Assembly (NCBI GenBank): GCA_016794525.1
Contig: JAEUJY010000135.1
Coordinates: 36,578-100,577 of the forward strand
DNA: 64,000 nucleotides
DNA from: Myxococcales bacterium
Lineage (GTDB): Bacteria; Myxococcota_A; Polyangia; Haliangiales; Haliangiaceae
Reading direction: 5' to 3'
Under the pieces are notes generated by a model. It was not told the DNA's origin. It was given only the letters and a program-made list of their open reading frames with translations, and did no database searches. The position numbers were made by a program, and so were the translations under genes. Below are positions 36,609 through 49,416 of this stretch, piece by piece. Numbering within the stretch: the first letter of the stretch is position 1; every line of letters begins with the position of its first letter.

Positions 36609-36612
<4 letters not shown>
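35989..36612 (+). CDS. ribA: GTP cyclohydrolase II
   Basis: 207 residues from ATG 35989 behind AAGGA. It contains SSCFTGEVLGSQRCDC (zinc Cys) and QEGRGIGLGNKV (catalytic and phosphate-binding region), TNNPDKIAGL near the end. It is a stand-alone RibA without a DHBP synthase domain, converting GTP to the first riboflavin intermediate. The start of the Mrp gene overlaps its stop (ATGA). No other rib genes are in the window. Confidence 0.94.
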
Positions 36613-37700
<1,088 letters not shown>

Positions 37701-37725
37701 GGCGGGCGGCCGGGCCGCGCCGCGC

Positions 37726-39690
37726 TCACGGTGTCGGGGCGGTCGGGGCGGCGAACTGCGCGTGGTAGAGCGCGTGGTATGCGCCGCCGGCGGCGAGCAG
37801 CTCGGCGTGGCTGCCCTGCTCGACGATCGCGCCGTGGTCGAGCACCAGGATGCGGTCGGCGTCGCGGATCGTCGACAGCCGGTGGGCGATCACGAAGCTG
37901 GTGCGGCCGGCGCGCAGCCGCGCCATCGCCCGCTGGACCAGCGCCTCGGTGCGGGTGTCGACCGACGAGGTGGCCTCGTCGAGGATCAGCACCGCCGGGT
38001 CGGCCAGGAACGCGCGGGCGATCGTGATCAGCTGGCGCTCGCCGGCCGACAGGTTGCCGCTGTCGGCGTCGAGCACGGTGGCGTAGCCGGCGGGCAGCGC
38101 GCGGACGAAGCGGTCGACGTAGGTGGCGCGGGCGGCGGCGAGGACCTGCTCGTCGGAGGCGGCCGGGTCGCCGTAGCGGATGTTGTCCATGATCGTGCCG
38201 CCGAACAGCCAGGTGTCCTGCAGCACCATCCCGAACGGCCGCCGGGCGGCGGCCCGCGGCACCGCGGCCAGATCGACCCCGTCGAGGAGGATCCGCCCGC
38301 CGGCGAGGTCGTAGAACCGCATCAGCAGGTTGACCAGCGTGGTCTTGCCGGCGCCGGTCGGGCCGACGATCGCGATGGTCTGGCCGGGCGCGGCGGTCAG
38401 CGACAGGCCGTCGATCAGCGGCGCGTCGGGGCGGTAGCGGAACGCGACGTCCTCGAACCGCACCTCGCCCCGCGGCGGCGTCGGCAGGGTCGCCTCGGTG
38501 CGCTCCGACGACTGATCGGGCTCGTCGAGCAGCTCGAACACCCGCTCGGCCGACGCCACGCCCGACTGCAGGACGTTGGCCACCTGGGCCAGCTGCGACA
38601 GGTTCTGGGTGAACTGCCGGGCGTACTGGATGAACGCCTGGACGCTGCCCAGGAGCATCGCGCCGGCGGCGACCCGCAGGCCGCCGACCACCGCGATCGC
38701 GATGTAGGTCAGGTTGCCGAGGAACTGGATCGCCGGCATCAGCAGGCTCGACACGAACTGCGCGCGGGTGCCGGCGGCGTAGAGGTCGGCGTTGGTGGCC
38801 GCGAACCGCGCCTCGACCTCGGGGCGGCGGCCGAACGCGGTGACCAGCGCGTGGCCGGCGAACGCCTCCTCGATCTGGCCGTTGAGCGCGCCGACGTGGC
38901 GCCACTGCGCGGTGAAGCCCTGCTGCGCGCGCTTGCCGATGCGCGCGGTGACGACCACCGACAGCGGCACCGTGACCAGCGCGATCAGCGCCAGGAGCGG
39001 CGAGATCCACACCAGCATCGCCAGCACGCCGATCGCGGTCAGCGCGGCGACCAGGATCTGCGACAGCACCTGCTGCAGCCCCATCGCGACGTTGTCGATG
39101 TCGTTGGTCACCCGGCTCAGCACCTCGCCGTGGGGCTGGCGATCGAAGTAGGCCAGCGGCACCCGCATCAGCTTGGCGTCGACGTCGGCGCGCAGCCGCC
39201 GCACGGTGCCCTGGACCACGCGGTTGAGCAGGTAGCCCTGCAGCCACAAGAGCAGCGACGCCAGCGCGTAGATCGCCAGCACCCACGCCAGCACGTGGGC
39301 CAGCGCGGTCAGGTCGACGCCGCGGCCGGGCTCGACCTCCATCGCCTCGATCAGCTCGGCGGTGCGGTCGTTGCCGGCGGCGCGCAGCCGCGCCACCGCC
39401 TCGGCCCGGGACTCGCCGGCCGGCAGGCGCTGGCCGAGGAAGCCGCGGAAGATCAGATCGGTCGCCCGGCCCAGGATGCGCGGGCCGCTCACCGACAAGG
39501 CGACGCTGGCGATCGCCAGCGCGATCACCACGGCGATCGTGCGGCGCTGCGGCCCGAGCAGGCCGATCAGCCGGCGCGCCGACGGGCCGAACCGCCGCGC
39601 CTTCTGCGGCGGGCCGAGCTGACCGAACGGGCCGCGGATCGGGATCGCGGCGGCGCCCGAGCGGGCGGGTGGGGTGGCGGGGCGGCTCAC
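37726..39690 (-). CDS. ABC exporter half-transporter, canonical Walker B subunit
   Basis: 654 residues from GTG 39690; GTGA overlaps the stop of the partner. An N-terminal Pro/Arg-rich 50 residues precede six membrane helices and a nucleotide-binding domain with GPTGAGKTTLVNL, Walker B VLILDEATSSVD (catalytic Glu present) and H-loop AHRLST. The signature is LSAGERQ rather than LSGGQ. With the upstream gene it fits a heterodimeric type IV exporter (TM287/288, MdlAB-like), probably a multidrug or lipid exporter. An 80-residue insertion between helices 1 and 2 (RLPAGESRAEAVARLRAAGN) is notable. Confidence 0.93.
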   Translation of the reverse strand: MSRPATPPARSGAAAIPIRGPFGQLGPPQKARRFGPSARRLIGLLGPQRRTIAVVIALAIASVALSVSGPRILGRATDLIFRGFLGQRLPAGESRAEAVARLRAAGNDRTAELIEAMEVEPGRGVDLTALAHVLAWVLAIYALASLLLWLQGYLLNRVVQGTVRRLRADVDAKLMRVPLAYFDRQPHGEVLSRVTNDIDNVAMGLQQVLSQILVAALTAIGVLAMLVWISPLLALIALVTVPLSVVVTARIGKRAQQGFTAQWRHVGALNGQIEEAFAGHALVTAFGRRPEVEARFAATNADLYAAGTRAQFVSSLLMPAIQFLGNLTYIAIAVVGGLRVAAGAMLLGSVQAFIQYARQFTQNLSQLAQVANVLQSGVASAERVFELLDEPDQSSERTEATLPTPPRGEVRFEDVAFRYRPDAPLIDGLSLTAAPGQTIAIVGPTGAGKTTLVNLLMRFYDLAGGRILLDGVDLAAVPRAAARRPFGMVLQDTWLFGGTIMDNIRYGDPAASDEQVLAAARATYVDRFVRALPAGYATVLDADSGNLSAGERQLITIARAFLADPAVLILDEATSSVDTRTEALVQRAMARLRAGRTSFVIAHRLSTIRDADRILVLDHGAIVEQGSHAELLAAGGAYHALYHAQFAAPTAPTP

Positions 39691-41420
39691 GCGGCGGCCC
39701 CTTCCTCGGTCTGCGACGTGACGATCTCGGCGTAGGTCGGGCAGCTCGCCACCAGCTCGTCGTGGCGGCCGCACCCGACCACCCGGCCGCCGTCGAGCAC
39801 GACGATCTGCGCCGCGTGGCGGATGCTGGCGATGCGCTGGGCCACGACGATCGTCGTCGCGCCGGCCAGCCGCGGCGCGAGCGCGGCGCGCAGCCGGGCC
39901 TCGGTGGCCAGGTCGAGCGCGGCGAACGCGTCGTCGAACAGGATGACCCGCGGGTCGCGCAGGAGCGCGCGGGCGATCGCCAGCCGCTGGCGCTGGCCGC
40001 CCGAGACGTTGGTGCCGCCCTGGGCGATCGGCGCGGCCAGCTGCTCGGGCATGGCCCGGACGAAGTCGTCGGCCTGGGCGATCGCCAGCGCCGCCCACAG
40101 CTCGTCGTCGGTGGCGGCCGGGTTGCCGAAGCGCAGGTTCGACGCCACCGTGCCGGAGAACAGGAACGCCCGCTGCGGCACCACCGCGATCCGCGCGCGC
40201 AGCTCGTCGGGATCGCGATCGCGGACGTCGACGCCGTCGAGCCACACCGCGCCGGCGGTGGGATCGGCCAGCCGCGGGATCAGCTCGAGCAGCGTGGTCT
40301 TGCCGGCGCCGGTCGCGCCGATGATCGCGGTCACCTCGCCGGGGCGCGCCACCAGCGACACCTCGGACAGGACCGGCGCGGTGGCGCCCGGGTAGCGGTA
40401 CTCGACGGCGCGCAGCTCGACGACGCCGGTCGGCGCGGCCGGCACCACCGGCGTCGCCGGCGCCGCGATCGCCGGCACGGTGTCGAGCAGCTCGACGATC
40501 CGCTCGGCGCACGCCGCCGCCCGCGGGATCATGATCGACATGAACGACGTCATCATGACCGCCATCAGGATCTGCAGCAGGTAGCTGAGGTAGGCGGTGA
40601 GCGCGCCGATCGCCAGGCCGCCGTCGGCGACCCGCTTGCCGCCGAACCACATGACCGCGACGGTCGAGACGTTGAACATCAGCATCACCGTCGGCCACAT
40701 CAGCGCCTGCAGCCGGCCGATCGCCAGCGCGCTGGCGGTGAGGTCGGCGTTGGCGGCGTCGAACCGCGCGGCCTCGGCCGGCTCGCGCACGAACGCCCGC
40801 ACCACCCGCATGCCGGTGATCTGCTCGCGCAGCACCTGGTTGACGCGGTCGAGCTTGGGCTGCATGGCCCGGAACCGCGGCACCATCCGCGAGATCACCA
40901 GGCCGATGCTGCCGGCCAGCGCCGGGATGCACACCGCGAGCAGCCGCGACAGCACGAGGTCCTCGCGCAGCGCCATGACGATGCCGCCGATCGACATGAT
41001 CGGCGCGACCACCAGCATCGTGACGCTCATCAGCACCAGCATCTGCACCTGCTGGACGTCGTTGGTGGTGCGGGTGATCAGCGACGGCGCGCCGAACTTG
41101 CCGACCTCGCGGGTCGACAGCCGGCCGACGTGGTGGAAGATGCCGGCGCGCAGGTCGCGGCCGTAGCCCATCGCCACCCGGGCGCCGAACCACACCGCCG
41201 CCACCGCGCAGGCGATCTGCAGCCCGGCGATGGCCAGCATCAGGCCGCCGCGGCGCAGGATGTAGCCGGTGTCACCGGTGGCGACGCCGCGGTCGATGAT
41301 GTGGCCGTTGAGGCTCGGCAGGTACAGCGACGCCAGCGTGCCGCACAGCTGCAGCGCGACGATCACGGCGAGGTGCCGCCGGTACGGGCGCAGGTAGGTG
41401 CGGAGCAGGCGCCAGAGCAT
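39687..41420 (-). CDS. ABC exporter half-transporter, degenerate ATP-site subunit
   Basis: 577 residues from ATG 41420. Six membrane helices, then GATGAGKTTLLEL (Walker A), signature NVSGGQRQRLA, Walker B VILFDDAF with Asp where the catalytic Glu is expected, and H-loop AQRIAS with Gln in place of His. The second subunit keeps these residues but has the weaker LSAGE signature, so the pair makes one consensus and one degenerate site, as in TM287/288 and BmrCD. Order and overlap show co-translation. Confidence 0.93.
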   Translation of the reverse strand: MLWRLLRTYLRPYRRHLAVIVALQLCGTLASLYLPSLNGHIIDRGVATGDTGYILRRGGLMLAIAGLQIACAVAAVWFGARVAMGYGRDLRAGIFHHVGRLSTREVGKFGAPSLITRTTNDVQQVQMLVLMSVTMLVVAPIMSIGGIVMALREDLVLSRLLAVCIPALAGSIGLVISRMVPRFRAMQPKLDRVNQVLREQITGMRVVRAFVREPAEAARFDAANADLTASALAIGRLQALMWPTVMLMFNVSTVAVMWFGGKRVADGGLAIGALTAYLSYLLQILMAVMMTSFMSIMIPRAAACAERIVELLDTVPAIAAPATPVVPAAPTGVVELRAVEYRYPGATAPVLSEVSLVARPGEVTAIIGATGAGKTTLLELIPRLADPTAGAVWLDGVDVRDRDPDELRARIAVVPQRAFLFSGTVASNLRFGNPAATDDELWAALAIAQADDFVRAMPEQLAAPIAQGGTNVSGGQRQRLAIARALLRDPRVILFDDAFAALDLATEARLRAALAPRLAGATTIVVAQRIASIRHAAQIVVLDGGRVVGCGRHDELVASCPTYAEIVTSQTEEGAAA

Positions 41421-41641
41421 CAGCCGATCTCGCGGTGCCGCGGCCCGGGGCGAGCGCCCGGCCAGCGCCTGAAGACCCACCGCATGGCAGCGGCAGGGTT
41501 AGCACACGGACCTACCGGACGCCGCGAACGGTGGACGCCGGGCCGGTGCGGTCTAGCCCCGGCGACGCCAGGGCGGGTAGGGCAATGAGAAACCCGAGCG
41601 CCGGGCGCACGACGGGCGGCGCTGGCATCTCGGGCAAGAGA

Positions 41642-41658
41642 CCTCGGCCGCGCCGAGG
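41642..41658 (-). terminator. Hairpin after rpsT
   Basis: CCTCGGC (41642-41648) pairs with GCCGAGG (41652-41658), loop CGC, 22 nt after the rpsT stop. No T-run follows, so it is a weak call. Confidence 0.4.
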
Positions 41659-41680
41659 CGTGGGTCGACGGGACCCTGGA

Positions 41681-41938
41681 TTACGACGCCGTGCCGCGGC
41701 TGGCGAGCCGCGAGACGTAGCGCGAGGCGGTGTTGCGCTTGAGCACACCGCGCGAGACCGCCTTGTCGATGATCGAGATCGCCGTCTTGCGTAGATCGGC
41801 AGCCTCGGCCGCCTTGCCGTCGATGGCGGCGCGCGCCTTCTTCACAGCAGTGCGGAGCGCCGACATGGCCGCGCGGTTGCGCGTGCGACGCTTGATCGAT
41901 TGACGGTTCGCCTTCTCGGCCGAAGGATTGTTGGCCAC
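41681..41938 (-). CDS. rpsT: Ribosomal protein S20
   Basis: 85 residues from GTG 41938 with AAGGGAG upstream. Sequence pattern is standard: ANNPSAEKANRQSIKRRTRN then SALRTAVKKARAAI and KGVLKRNTASRYVSRLA-type end. Binds 16S rRNA. It is encoded alone. Its promoter (TTGACA with a 17-18 bp spacer) lies just upstream. Confidence 0.96.
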   Translation of the reverse strand: MANNPSAEKANRQSIKRRTRNRAAMSALRTAVKKARAAIDGKAAEAADLRKTAISIIDKAVSRGVLKRNTASRYVSRLASRGTAS

Positions 41939-41963
41939 GTGAGTCTCCCTTAACGAGCGCCGG

Positions 41964-41993
41964 TAGGTAGCGCACCGCTGCCAGCCCTGTCAA
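41964..41993 (-). promoter_or_regulatory. Probable rpsT promoter
   Basis: Minus strand: TTGACA (41993-41988), spacer 17-18 bp, CTACCT/TACCTA (41970-41964). ATG-like GTG start follows after 26 nt with a good ribosome site. The -35 matches those before the isc operon and def. Confidence 0.55.
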
Positions 41994-42152
41994 GCGGGGC
42001 GGTTCGTCGGACGTCGGTTGGTCGCATCCTGGTCACCGGCCTGGCGCGAGGTTGTGGACAACCTGCGTGCGAGCGGCCTCGGCGCGGTCCGGAGCGCCTG
42101 TGTTCCCGCGACTTCCACCGCGCGTGCTCAAAAAACTTGCACACTGTTCTCT

Positions 42153-42224
42153 GGAAGGGGCTTTCGCAAAGCCCCTTCCCCGTCGGGTCATGCCCCGACG
42201 GGGCCCCTGCCCGAAACGCGAGAC
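42153..42224 (+). repeat. Dispersed double-hairpin element, copy D
   Basis: Hairpin 1 GGAAGGGGCTTT/AAAGCCCCTTCC (42153-42164 with 42168-42179, loop CGC) is a 12-bp stem. Hairpin 2 CCCCGTCGGG/CCCGACGGGG (42178-42187 with 42194-42203). The tail CTGCCCGAAACGCGAGACTCC follows. Here the element is reversed relative to mazG and lies 5' of rpsT, unlike the other copies. The remaining bases of the 315-nt gap 41939-42253 hold only the rpsT promoter and one isolated TGTGGACAA. Confidence 0.78.
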
Positions 42225-42253
42225 TCCAGACGCGGACGCCGGTGGAGGCGCGC

Positions 42254-43087
42254 TCATCCCCGGACCCCGACCCCGGCCGCCTTCGCGGCGTTCCACAGCG
42301 CGTCCATCTCCTCGAGGTTGGAGTCGGCCGGGCGGCGGCCGGCCTCGCCGAGGCGGTCCTCGATGTACTCGAACCGCTGGGTGAAGCGCCGGGACGCGTC
42401 GTGCAGCGCGCTCTCGGCGTCCACGCCCAGCTTGCGGGCCAGGTTGACCACCGCGAACAGCAGATCGCCGATCTCGTGGTGGGCGGCGGGGCCGGCGGTC
42501 GGCGCCACCTCGGCCACCTCGTCGACCTCCTCCCGCACCTTGGCGAGCGATCCCTGCCAGCCGCCCCAGTCGAACCCGACCCGGCCGGCCTTGTCGCCCA
42601 GCTTCTGGGCCCGGGCCAGGGCGGGCAGCCCGGGCATCACCCCGCCCAGCGTGCGGGCGGCCTTGGCGGCCTTGGCGGCCTTCTCCTGGGCCTTGATCTG
42701 CTCCCACTGGGTCAGCACCTCGGCCGAGGTCTTCGCGTCCGAGTCGCCGGGGGCGCCGAAGACGTGGGGGTGGCGGCGCACCAGCTTGTCGCAGATCTCG
42801 GCGACGACGTCGTCGATCGCGAACGCGCCCTCGGCCCGGCGCAGCGCCGCCTGGAAGACGATCTGCATCAGCAGATCGCCGAGCTCCTCGCGGTGGTCGC
42901 CGACGTGGCCGCGCTCGAGCGCGTCGAGCACCTCGTAGGTCTCCTCGACCAGGAACGGCCGCAGCGTCGCCAGCGTCTGCTCGCGGTCCCACGGGCAGCC
43001 GTCGGGCGCCAGCAGGCGATCCATGATCTCGACGAGGCGGGCCAGCGAGGCCCCGGGGGTGGGCGGGACGGCGGGGGAGGCGGCCAT
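42254..43087 (-). CDS. mazG: MazG nucleoside triphosphate pyrophosphohydrolase
   Basis: 277 residues with two MazG halves. First half: [20 protein letters not shown] then EVLDALERG and [13 protein letters not shown]. Second half: [11 protein letters not shown] and [18 protein letters not shown]. It hydrolyses all (d)NTPs to monophosphates and can lower ppGpp. A Lys/Ala-rich joint ([10 protein letters not shown]) lies between halves. It is divergent from phoH (about 110 nt). Confidence 0.94.
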   Translation of the reverse strand: MAASPAVPPTPGASLARLVEIMDRLLAPDGCPWDREQTLATLRPFLVEETYEVLDALERGHVGDHREELGDLLMQIVFQAALRRAEGAFAIDDVVAEICDKLVRRHPHVFGAPGDSDAKTSAEVLTQWEQIKAQEKAAKAAKAARTLGGVMPGLPALARAQKLGDKAGRVGFDWGGWQGSLAKVREEVDEVAEVAPTAGPAAHHEIGDLLFAVVNLARKLGVDAESALHDASRRFTQRFEYIEDRLGEAGRRPADSNLEEMDALWNAAKAAGVGVRG

Positions 43088-43201
43088 GGCGCGCACCGTA
43101 CCCGTCGGCGGTCGCGCGTGCCAGCCGCCGCGGTTCCTGCTACAACCCCGGCCCCGGGTCGAGCCGGTCGACTTCGCTCGCGCCGGCAGAAACCCCTGAT
43201 C

Positions 43202-44281
43202 GTGACCAAGCCCGCCCTCCGCCGCGACAAGCTCGCGTTCGACGACCCCGAGGCCCTCCAGGCCTTGTGCGGCACCAACAACACCCGGCTCAAGCTGATC
43301 GAGCGCACCGCCGGCGCCCAGATCCACCTGCGCGGCAACGAGATCACCATCGACGGTGACGACGACGTCGTCCGGGTCGTCCGCTCGGCGCTCGAGCAGC
43401 TGTACGGCTTCGCGCGCAAGGGCAAGCACCTGGCGTCGGACGACGTCGTGCGCGCGGTCAAGGTGCTGTCGGCCGACAGCGGCGCCGAGCTGGCGCCGAT
43501 CTTCACCGACACCGTGCTGGTGCCGCGCGCCGGGCGGCCGATCGCCCCCAAGGGCGCCAACCAGAAGCAGTACGTCGATCAGGTGCGCGCCAACGACATC
43601 GTCTTCGGCGTCGGCCCGGCCGGCACCGGCAAGACCTACCTGGCGGTGGCGTTGGCGGTCCGCGCGCTCCTCGACAAGCAGGTGCGGCGGATCGTCCTGA
43701 CCCGGCCGGCGGTCGAGGCCGGCGAGAAGCTCGGGTTCTTGCCCGGCACGCTCGAGGAGAAGGTCAGCCCGTACGTCCGGCCGCTGTACGACGCGCTCGG
43801 CGACATGCTCGACGTCGACAAGGTCCAGAAGATGATGGCCGACGACGTCATCGAGGTCGCGCCGCTGGCGTTCATGCGCGGCCGCACCCTCAACGACGCG
43901 TTCGTCATCCTCGACGAGGCCCAGAACACGTCGGTCGAGCAGATGAAGATGTTCCTCACCCGCCTGGGCTTCGGCGCCAAGGCGGTGGTCACCGGCGATC
44001 CGTCGCAGACCGACCTGCCGCGCGGCCAGCCGTCGGGGCTGCGCGACGCGCTGCACCTGCTCGAGGGCATCCGCGGCATCGGCGTGACCCGCTTCACCGA
44101 CACCGACGTGGTCCGCCACCCGCTGGTGGCCGAGATCATCCGCGCCTACGACGCCCGCGATCGGGCCCGCAGCGAGCGGATGCACGGCGAGGACCGCTTC
44201 GCGCCCCGGCCGCCGATCGGCGAGCCGCCGCGGGAAGCGGGGGCCGACGCCGCCGCCGAGCCGCCGGCCACGGTAGACTAG
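43202..44281 (+). CDS. PhoH-family ATPase (RNA helicase-type)
   Basis: 359 residues from GTG 43202. N-terminal KH-like part ([20 protein letters not shown]), P-loop [19 protein letters not shown], Walker B VILDEAQN, and the family block [20 protein letters not shown]. Pro-rich C-terminal end. PhoH proteins are linked to RNA handling and are usually next to ybeY, as here. Confidence 0.94.
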   Translation: MTKPALRRDKLAFDDPEALQALCGTNNTRLKLIERTAGAQIHLRGNEITIDGDDDVVRVVRSALEQLYGFARKGKHLASDDVVRAVKVLSADSGAELAPIFTDTVLVPRAGRPIAPKGANQKQYVDQVRANDIVFGVGPAGTGKTYLAVALAVRALLDKQVRRIVLTRPAVEAGEKLGFLPGTLEEKVSPYVRPLYDALGDMLDVDKVQKMMADDVIEVAPLAFMRGRTLNDAFVILDEAQNTSVEQMKMFLTRLGFGAKAVVTGDPSQTDLPRGQPSGLRDALHLLEGIRGIGVTRFTDTDVVRHPLVAEIIRAYDARDRARSERMHGEDRFAPRPPIGEPPREAGADAAAEPPATVD

Positions 44282-44285
44282 CGGC

Positions 44286-46252
<1,967 letters not shown>

Positions 46253-46256
<4 letters not shown>

Positions 46257-46747
46257 CCGCCACCGCTGCCACCCTCGCCACCGTCGACGTCGCGATCGAT
46301 CGCGGGCTGGGCGTCGGCTTCGACCGCGCCGCGCTGCGCCGCTGCGTCCGCCGGATGGTGGCGGCGGCGGCGGCCACCGAGGGCCGGCCGCTCGAGGCGG
46401 CGTTCCGCTACACCGACGACGCGGTGATCCACGCGCTCAACCGCGACTACCGCAGCAAGGACAAGCCGACCGACGTGCTGGCGTTCGCGCAGCGCGAGGG
46501 GCCGGCCGGCGCGACCGACCTCGGCGTGCTGGGCGACGTGATCGTCTCGGTCGACACCGCGCGTCGCCAGGCCAAGCGGCGCGGCGTCGCCGGGCTGACG
46601 CACGAGCTGTGCTTCCTCTCGGCTCACGGCCTGTGCCACCTGCTCGGCTACGACCACCCCACGGCGCGGGCCGAGAAGATCATGAACGCGCGGATGGCGG
46701 CGCTGCTGGCGGCGGCGGCGGCCCCGGGCCGCGTGCGCGCGGCGTGA
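46253..46747 (+). CDS. ybeY: Endoribonuclease YbeY
   Basis: 164 residues from GTG 46253. Metal site [11 protein letters not shown] (consensus HGxLHLxGYDH) near residue 126, preceded by [20 protein letters not shown]. It acts in 16S rRNA maturation and ribosome quality control. It completes the phoH - HD - ybeY set. Confidence 0.95.
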
Positions 46748-46763
46748 GCGGGCGCGCGCGCGT

Positions 46764-47258
46764 TCACGGCACCCAGCGCAGCTCGATGCGCCGGTTGCGC
46801 GGGTCGGTGATCGGCAAGACCCGCGGGACGTCCTCGCCGTAGCCGCGCGCGATCAGCCGGGCGGCGGGGACGCCCCGGCTGACCAGGTAGTCGCGCACGA
46901 CCGCGGCGCGGCGCTGCGACATCGAGACCGCGTAGCCGGTGGACTTGTAGTGGCCCTGGATCTCGAGCGTGCCGGCCGGGTGGGCCGCGAGCACCGCGAC
47001 GACCTCGTCGAGCAGCGCGAAGCTCTCGGGGCGGAGCACCCACCTGCCGACGTCGAACCGGACCGGCGCGAACAGCTCGATGCCGACGGCGGTGCGCCGC
47101 ACCAGGCGCGGGCAGCCGGGCGCCCGGGCCGCGTGGGCGGCGCGACAGGTGGCGGCGGGCTCGGCGTCGACGAGGACGTCGCGATCGGCCGCGACCTGGG
47201 CGTCGGCGCGGGCCGCGGCGAGGGCGAGCGCGAGCAGGGCGCCGGGCAGCGTGCGCAT
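46764..47258 (-). CDS. OmpA-like peptidoglycan-binding protein
   Basis: 164 residues. Signal peptide (LLALALAAARADAQ), a short Cys-containing linker (CRAAHAARAPGC), and an OmpA domain with FDVGRWVLRPESFALLDEV, EIQGHYKSTG, SQRRAAVVRDYLVSRGV, LIARGYGED and PRNRRIEL. The usual D/R peptidoglycan-binding residues appear in part: the family GHTD is GHYK here. Probably periplasmic, attached to peptidoglycan. Start ATG 47258. Confidence 0.88.
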   Translation of the reverse strand: MRTLPGALLALALAAARADAQVAADRDVLVDAEPAATCRAAHAARAPGCPRLVRRTAVGIELFAPVRFDVGRWVLRPESFALLDEVVAVLAAHPAGTLEIQGHYKSTGYAVSMSQRRAAVVRDYLVSRGVPAARLIARGYGEDVPRVLPITDPRNRRIELRWVP

Positions 47259-47360
47259 GCTGTGATGGTGGCGTGGCGCGGCCCCGCGGTTTCCGCGGAC
47301 CGGCGCGACGTGAGAGGGGCGTGAGGTGGCGCGCGCGCGGCCCCGGCCGATGCTGGGAGG

Positions 47361-48695
47361 ATGAAGCTCCGCCGCGCCTCGCTGTGGTTCGTGTCGTTGA
47401 TCCTGGGGGTCGGCCTGGCGACCGCCGCGCCGCTCGACAAGAAGCAGGCGTCGACGCTCAAGCGCGCCCAGGGGCAGATCACCAACGTCGATCAGCAGCT
47501 CGATCGGGCGGTCAGCTCGGCGGCCAGCCGCGGCGGCCTGCTCACCGAGCGCGTCGAGGGCGACCTGACGCGGCGGATCCAGAAGCTGCGCGAGCTGCTG
47601 GCGACGCTGCCAACGGGCGACGCGGGGGTGGCGGCCGAGGCGGCGCGGCTGAAGCAGCTCGAGGCCAAGCTGGCGGCCAAGATCGCCGCGCGGCAGCGGG
47701 CCGAGGCGCAGGCGCAGGCGGCGGCCGACGGCGTGCGCGCGCAGGTGACGGCGCCGCGCTTCGCGGCCGACCTGGCGAAGCTCGCGGCGTGGCACGAGAT
47801 GACCGAGCGCGCGGAGGCGTTCGACGTCGATCACTACCTGTTCGCGCGCTGGGTCGACCACCCCGAGCTGGCGCAGCTGATCGCGTGGGGGCGGCAGTGG
47901 GCGCAGGCGCAACGCGAGTACGCGGCGCTCAAGGCCACCTACGCGGCGGCGCTGGTGGCCAAGCCGATCCCGCCGGTCGCGCAGGAGCTGATCGCGCTGC
48001 GCGAGGTGGCCGACGAGGACGCCGACGCCGCGATGGCCGCGTTCGGCGCGCAGCTCGCGGCCTTCGTGGCGGCCGCGCCGGCGCGGATCGACGCCGACGG
48101 CAAGGCGCTGGCCGCGGCGATCGCCAAGGCGCGCGCCGGCAAGCAGTTCAACGCGATCCTCGATCCCGACGGCGAGATCCAGGGCCTGCGCAACCGGCTG
48201 GTCAACCTGCCGGCGGTCTACGCGTCGCTGGTGGGCAAGGCCGAGGGCGACCAGGCGATCGCCGCCGGGCGCGCCGCCGAGGACGCGGCGGCGGCCGCGA
48301 TCGACGGGTTCGCGGCCGAGCTGGTGAACACCAACCGCGCGCCCGACGACCTCTACGCCGGCGACGAGCGCGCCGCGCTCGAGGCCCGGGTCAAGGCGGC
48401 GTGGAAGAAGGCGTTCCCCACCGAGACGGTGCTGGCGGTGCGGCTGCGGGGCGAGGCGTTCGCGCGCCAGACCTCGTGGACGTTCGACCCCGCGGCCAAC
48501 GCGATGGTCAAGCGCGACGTGTCGACGCTGCCGCTGTACGTGGTGGTCAAGCGGGACGCCAAGGAGGCGGTGATGTGGCCGGCCGGGCTGGTCCGCGATC
48601 ACATGCGCGGCGACACCACCGAGGTGGTGTGGCTGCCGCGACCGTCGCGCGGCCCCAGCGCCACCCAGCGGATGCTGCTGACCAACCTGAAGTAG
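47361..48695 (+). CDS. Secreted helical protein of unknown function
   Basis: 444 residues. N-terminal signal (FVSLILGVGLATAAPLD), then long Ala/Arg/Gln-rich helices (RAQGQITNVDQQLDRAVSSA; EAARLKQLEAKLAAKIAARQ), a domain with AWHEMTERAEAFDVDHYLFA, and a basic C-terminal region (WTFDPAANAMVKRDVSTLPL) that looks more folded. No known domain recognised. It stands between divergent OmpA-like and convergent lipoprotein genes. Confidence 0.8.
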   Translation: MKLRRASLWFVSLILGVGLATAAPLDKKQASTLKRAQGQITNVDQQLDRAVSSAASRGGLLTERVEGDLTRRIQKLRELLATLPTGDAGVAAEAARLKQLEAKLAAKIAARQRAEAQAQAAADGVRAQVTAPRFAADLAKLAAWHEMTERAEAFDVDHYLFARWVDHPELAQLIAWGRQWAQAQREYAALKATYAAALVAKPIPPVAQELIALREVADEDADAAMAAFGAQLAAFVAAAPARIDADGKALAAAIAKARAGKQFNAILDPDGEIQGLRNRLVNLPAVYASLVGKAEGDQAIAAGRAAEDAAAAAIDGFAAELVNTNRAPDDLYAGDERAALEARVKAAWKKAFPTETVLAVRLRGEAFARQTSWTFDPAANAMVKRDVSTLPLYVVVKRDAKEAVMWPAGLVRDHMRGDTTEVVWLPRPSRGPSATQRMLLTNLK

Positions 48696-48727
48696 CGCGG
48701 ACGCGTGGCGACACGCCCTCGAGGAAC

Positions 48728-49294
48728 TCAGCGGGCGAGCATCGTGCCGATGTCGCCGACCAGGCTGAGCGTGACCATCGTCAGGCCGGGCTCGGCCGCC
48801 GAGGGTGCCGGCAGCGTGTCGAGCGCGACCTCGACGCCCAGGCCGCGGACCGCGTCGATGTCGGGGCCGATGTCGGTCCAGCCCTTCTCCGAGCGCTCGT
48901 GCCCGCCGCGGCTGACGTGGTGCCAGGGCAAGACCGCGATCGCGACGCCGTACATCGAGCGCGCCTCCTCGTCGTAGCGGGCGCGCCCGAACCGCATGCC
49001 GAGCCGCGCGTCGACGCGCACCGGGACCGGGAGGTCGTAGTTGACGTAGCTGAACACGTCGAACAGCTGGCCGTGGGCGTGGGTGTCGGTGACGACGCCG
49101 CCGTTGACGATCGCGTAGATCGCCTGGTGCCCGGCGAAGCCGTAGCCCATGCCGACGCCGGCGGTGGCGTTGACGCCGGCGCGGCCCGCGGTGCCGAGCT
49201 GCGGACCGACGGCGGTGCGCGCGGTGAAGCAACCGGTGGCGAGGAGCGCGAACAGCGCGACGAGCGCGAGGGGCGGGGCGGTGCGAGGCAGCAT
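48728..49294 (-). CDS. Hypothetical lipoprotein
   Basis: 188 residues from ATG 49294 with lipobox LLATGC. The mature part is beta-rich, Gly/Val-rich (GVNATAGVGMGYGFAGHQAI, LPVPVRVDARLGMRFGRARY) and could be a small outer-membrane barrel-like or lipocalin-like domain; ends LTMVTLSLVGDIGTMLAR. A His-rich WHHVSRGGHERS segment is present. Family unknown. Convergent with 47361-48695 (32 nt). Confidence 0.78.
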   Translation of the reverse strand: MLPRTAPPLALVALFALLATGCFTARTAVGPQLGTAGRAGVNATAGVGMGYGFAGHQAIYAIVNGGVVTDTHAHGQLFDVFSYVNYDLPVPVRVDARLGMRFGRARYDEEARSMYGVAIAVLPWHHVSRGGHERSEKGWTDIGPDIDAVRGLGVEVALDTLPAPSAAEPGLTMVTLSLVGDIGTMLAR

Positions 49295-49416
49295 GGGGGT
49301 GCCTCGATCGACGCGCGGCGCGGTCCGAAGGTCTGACCGTGCGGCGGCGGTGTGCGCTCGATCGCGGCCGTCGACGATCGGACAGCGTCGAGGACCTGAC
49401 ACCCGCCGCCCGCGGC

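Noticed and set aside
37726..41193. An apparent 1155-residue ABC protein
   Set aside because: The first 501 codons are out-of-frame reading of the upstream transporter gene. The true protein starts at GTG 39690 with a GTGA overlap.
42053..42061. DnaA box and possible origin
   Set aside because: One TGTGGACAA only, no cluster, no AT-rich stretch and no dnaA or dnaN in the window.
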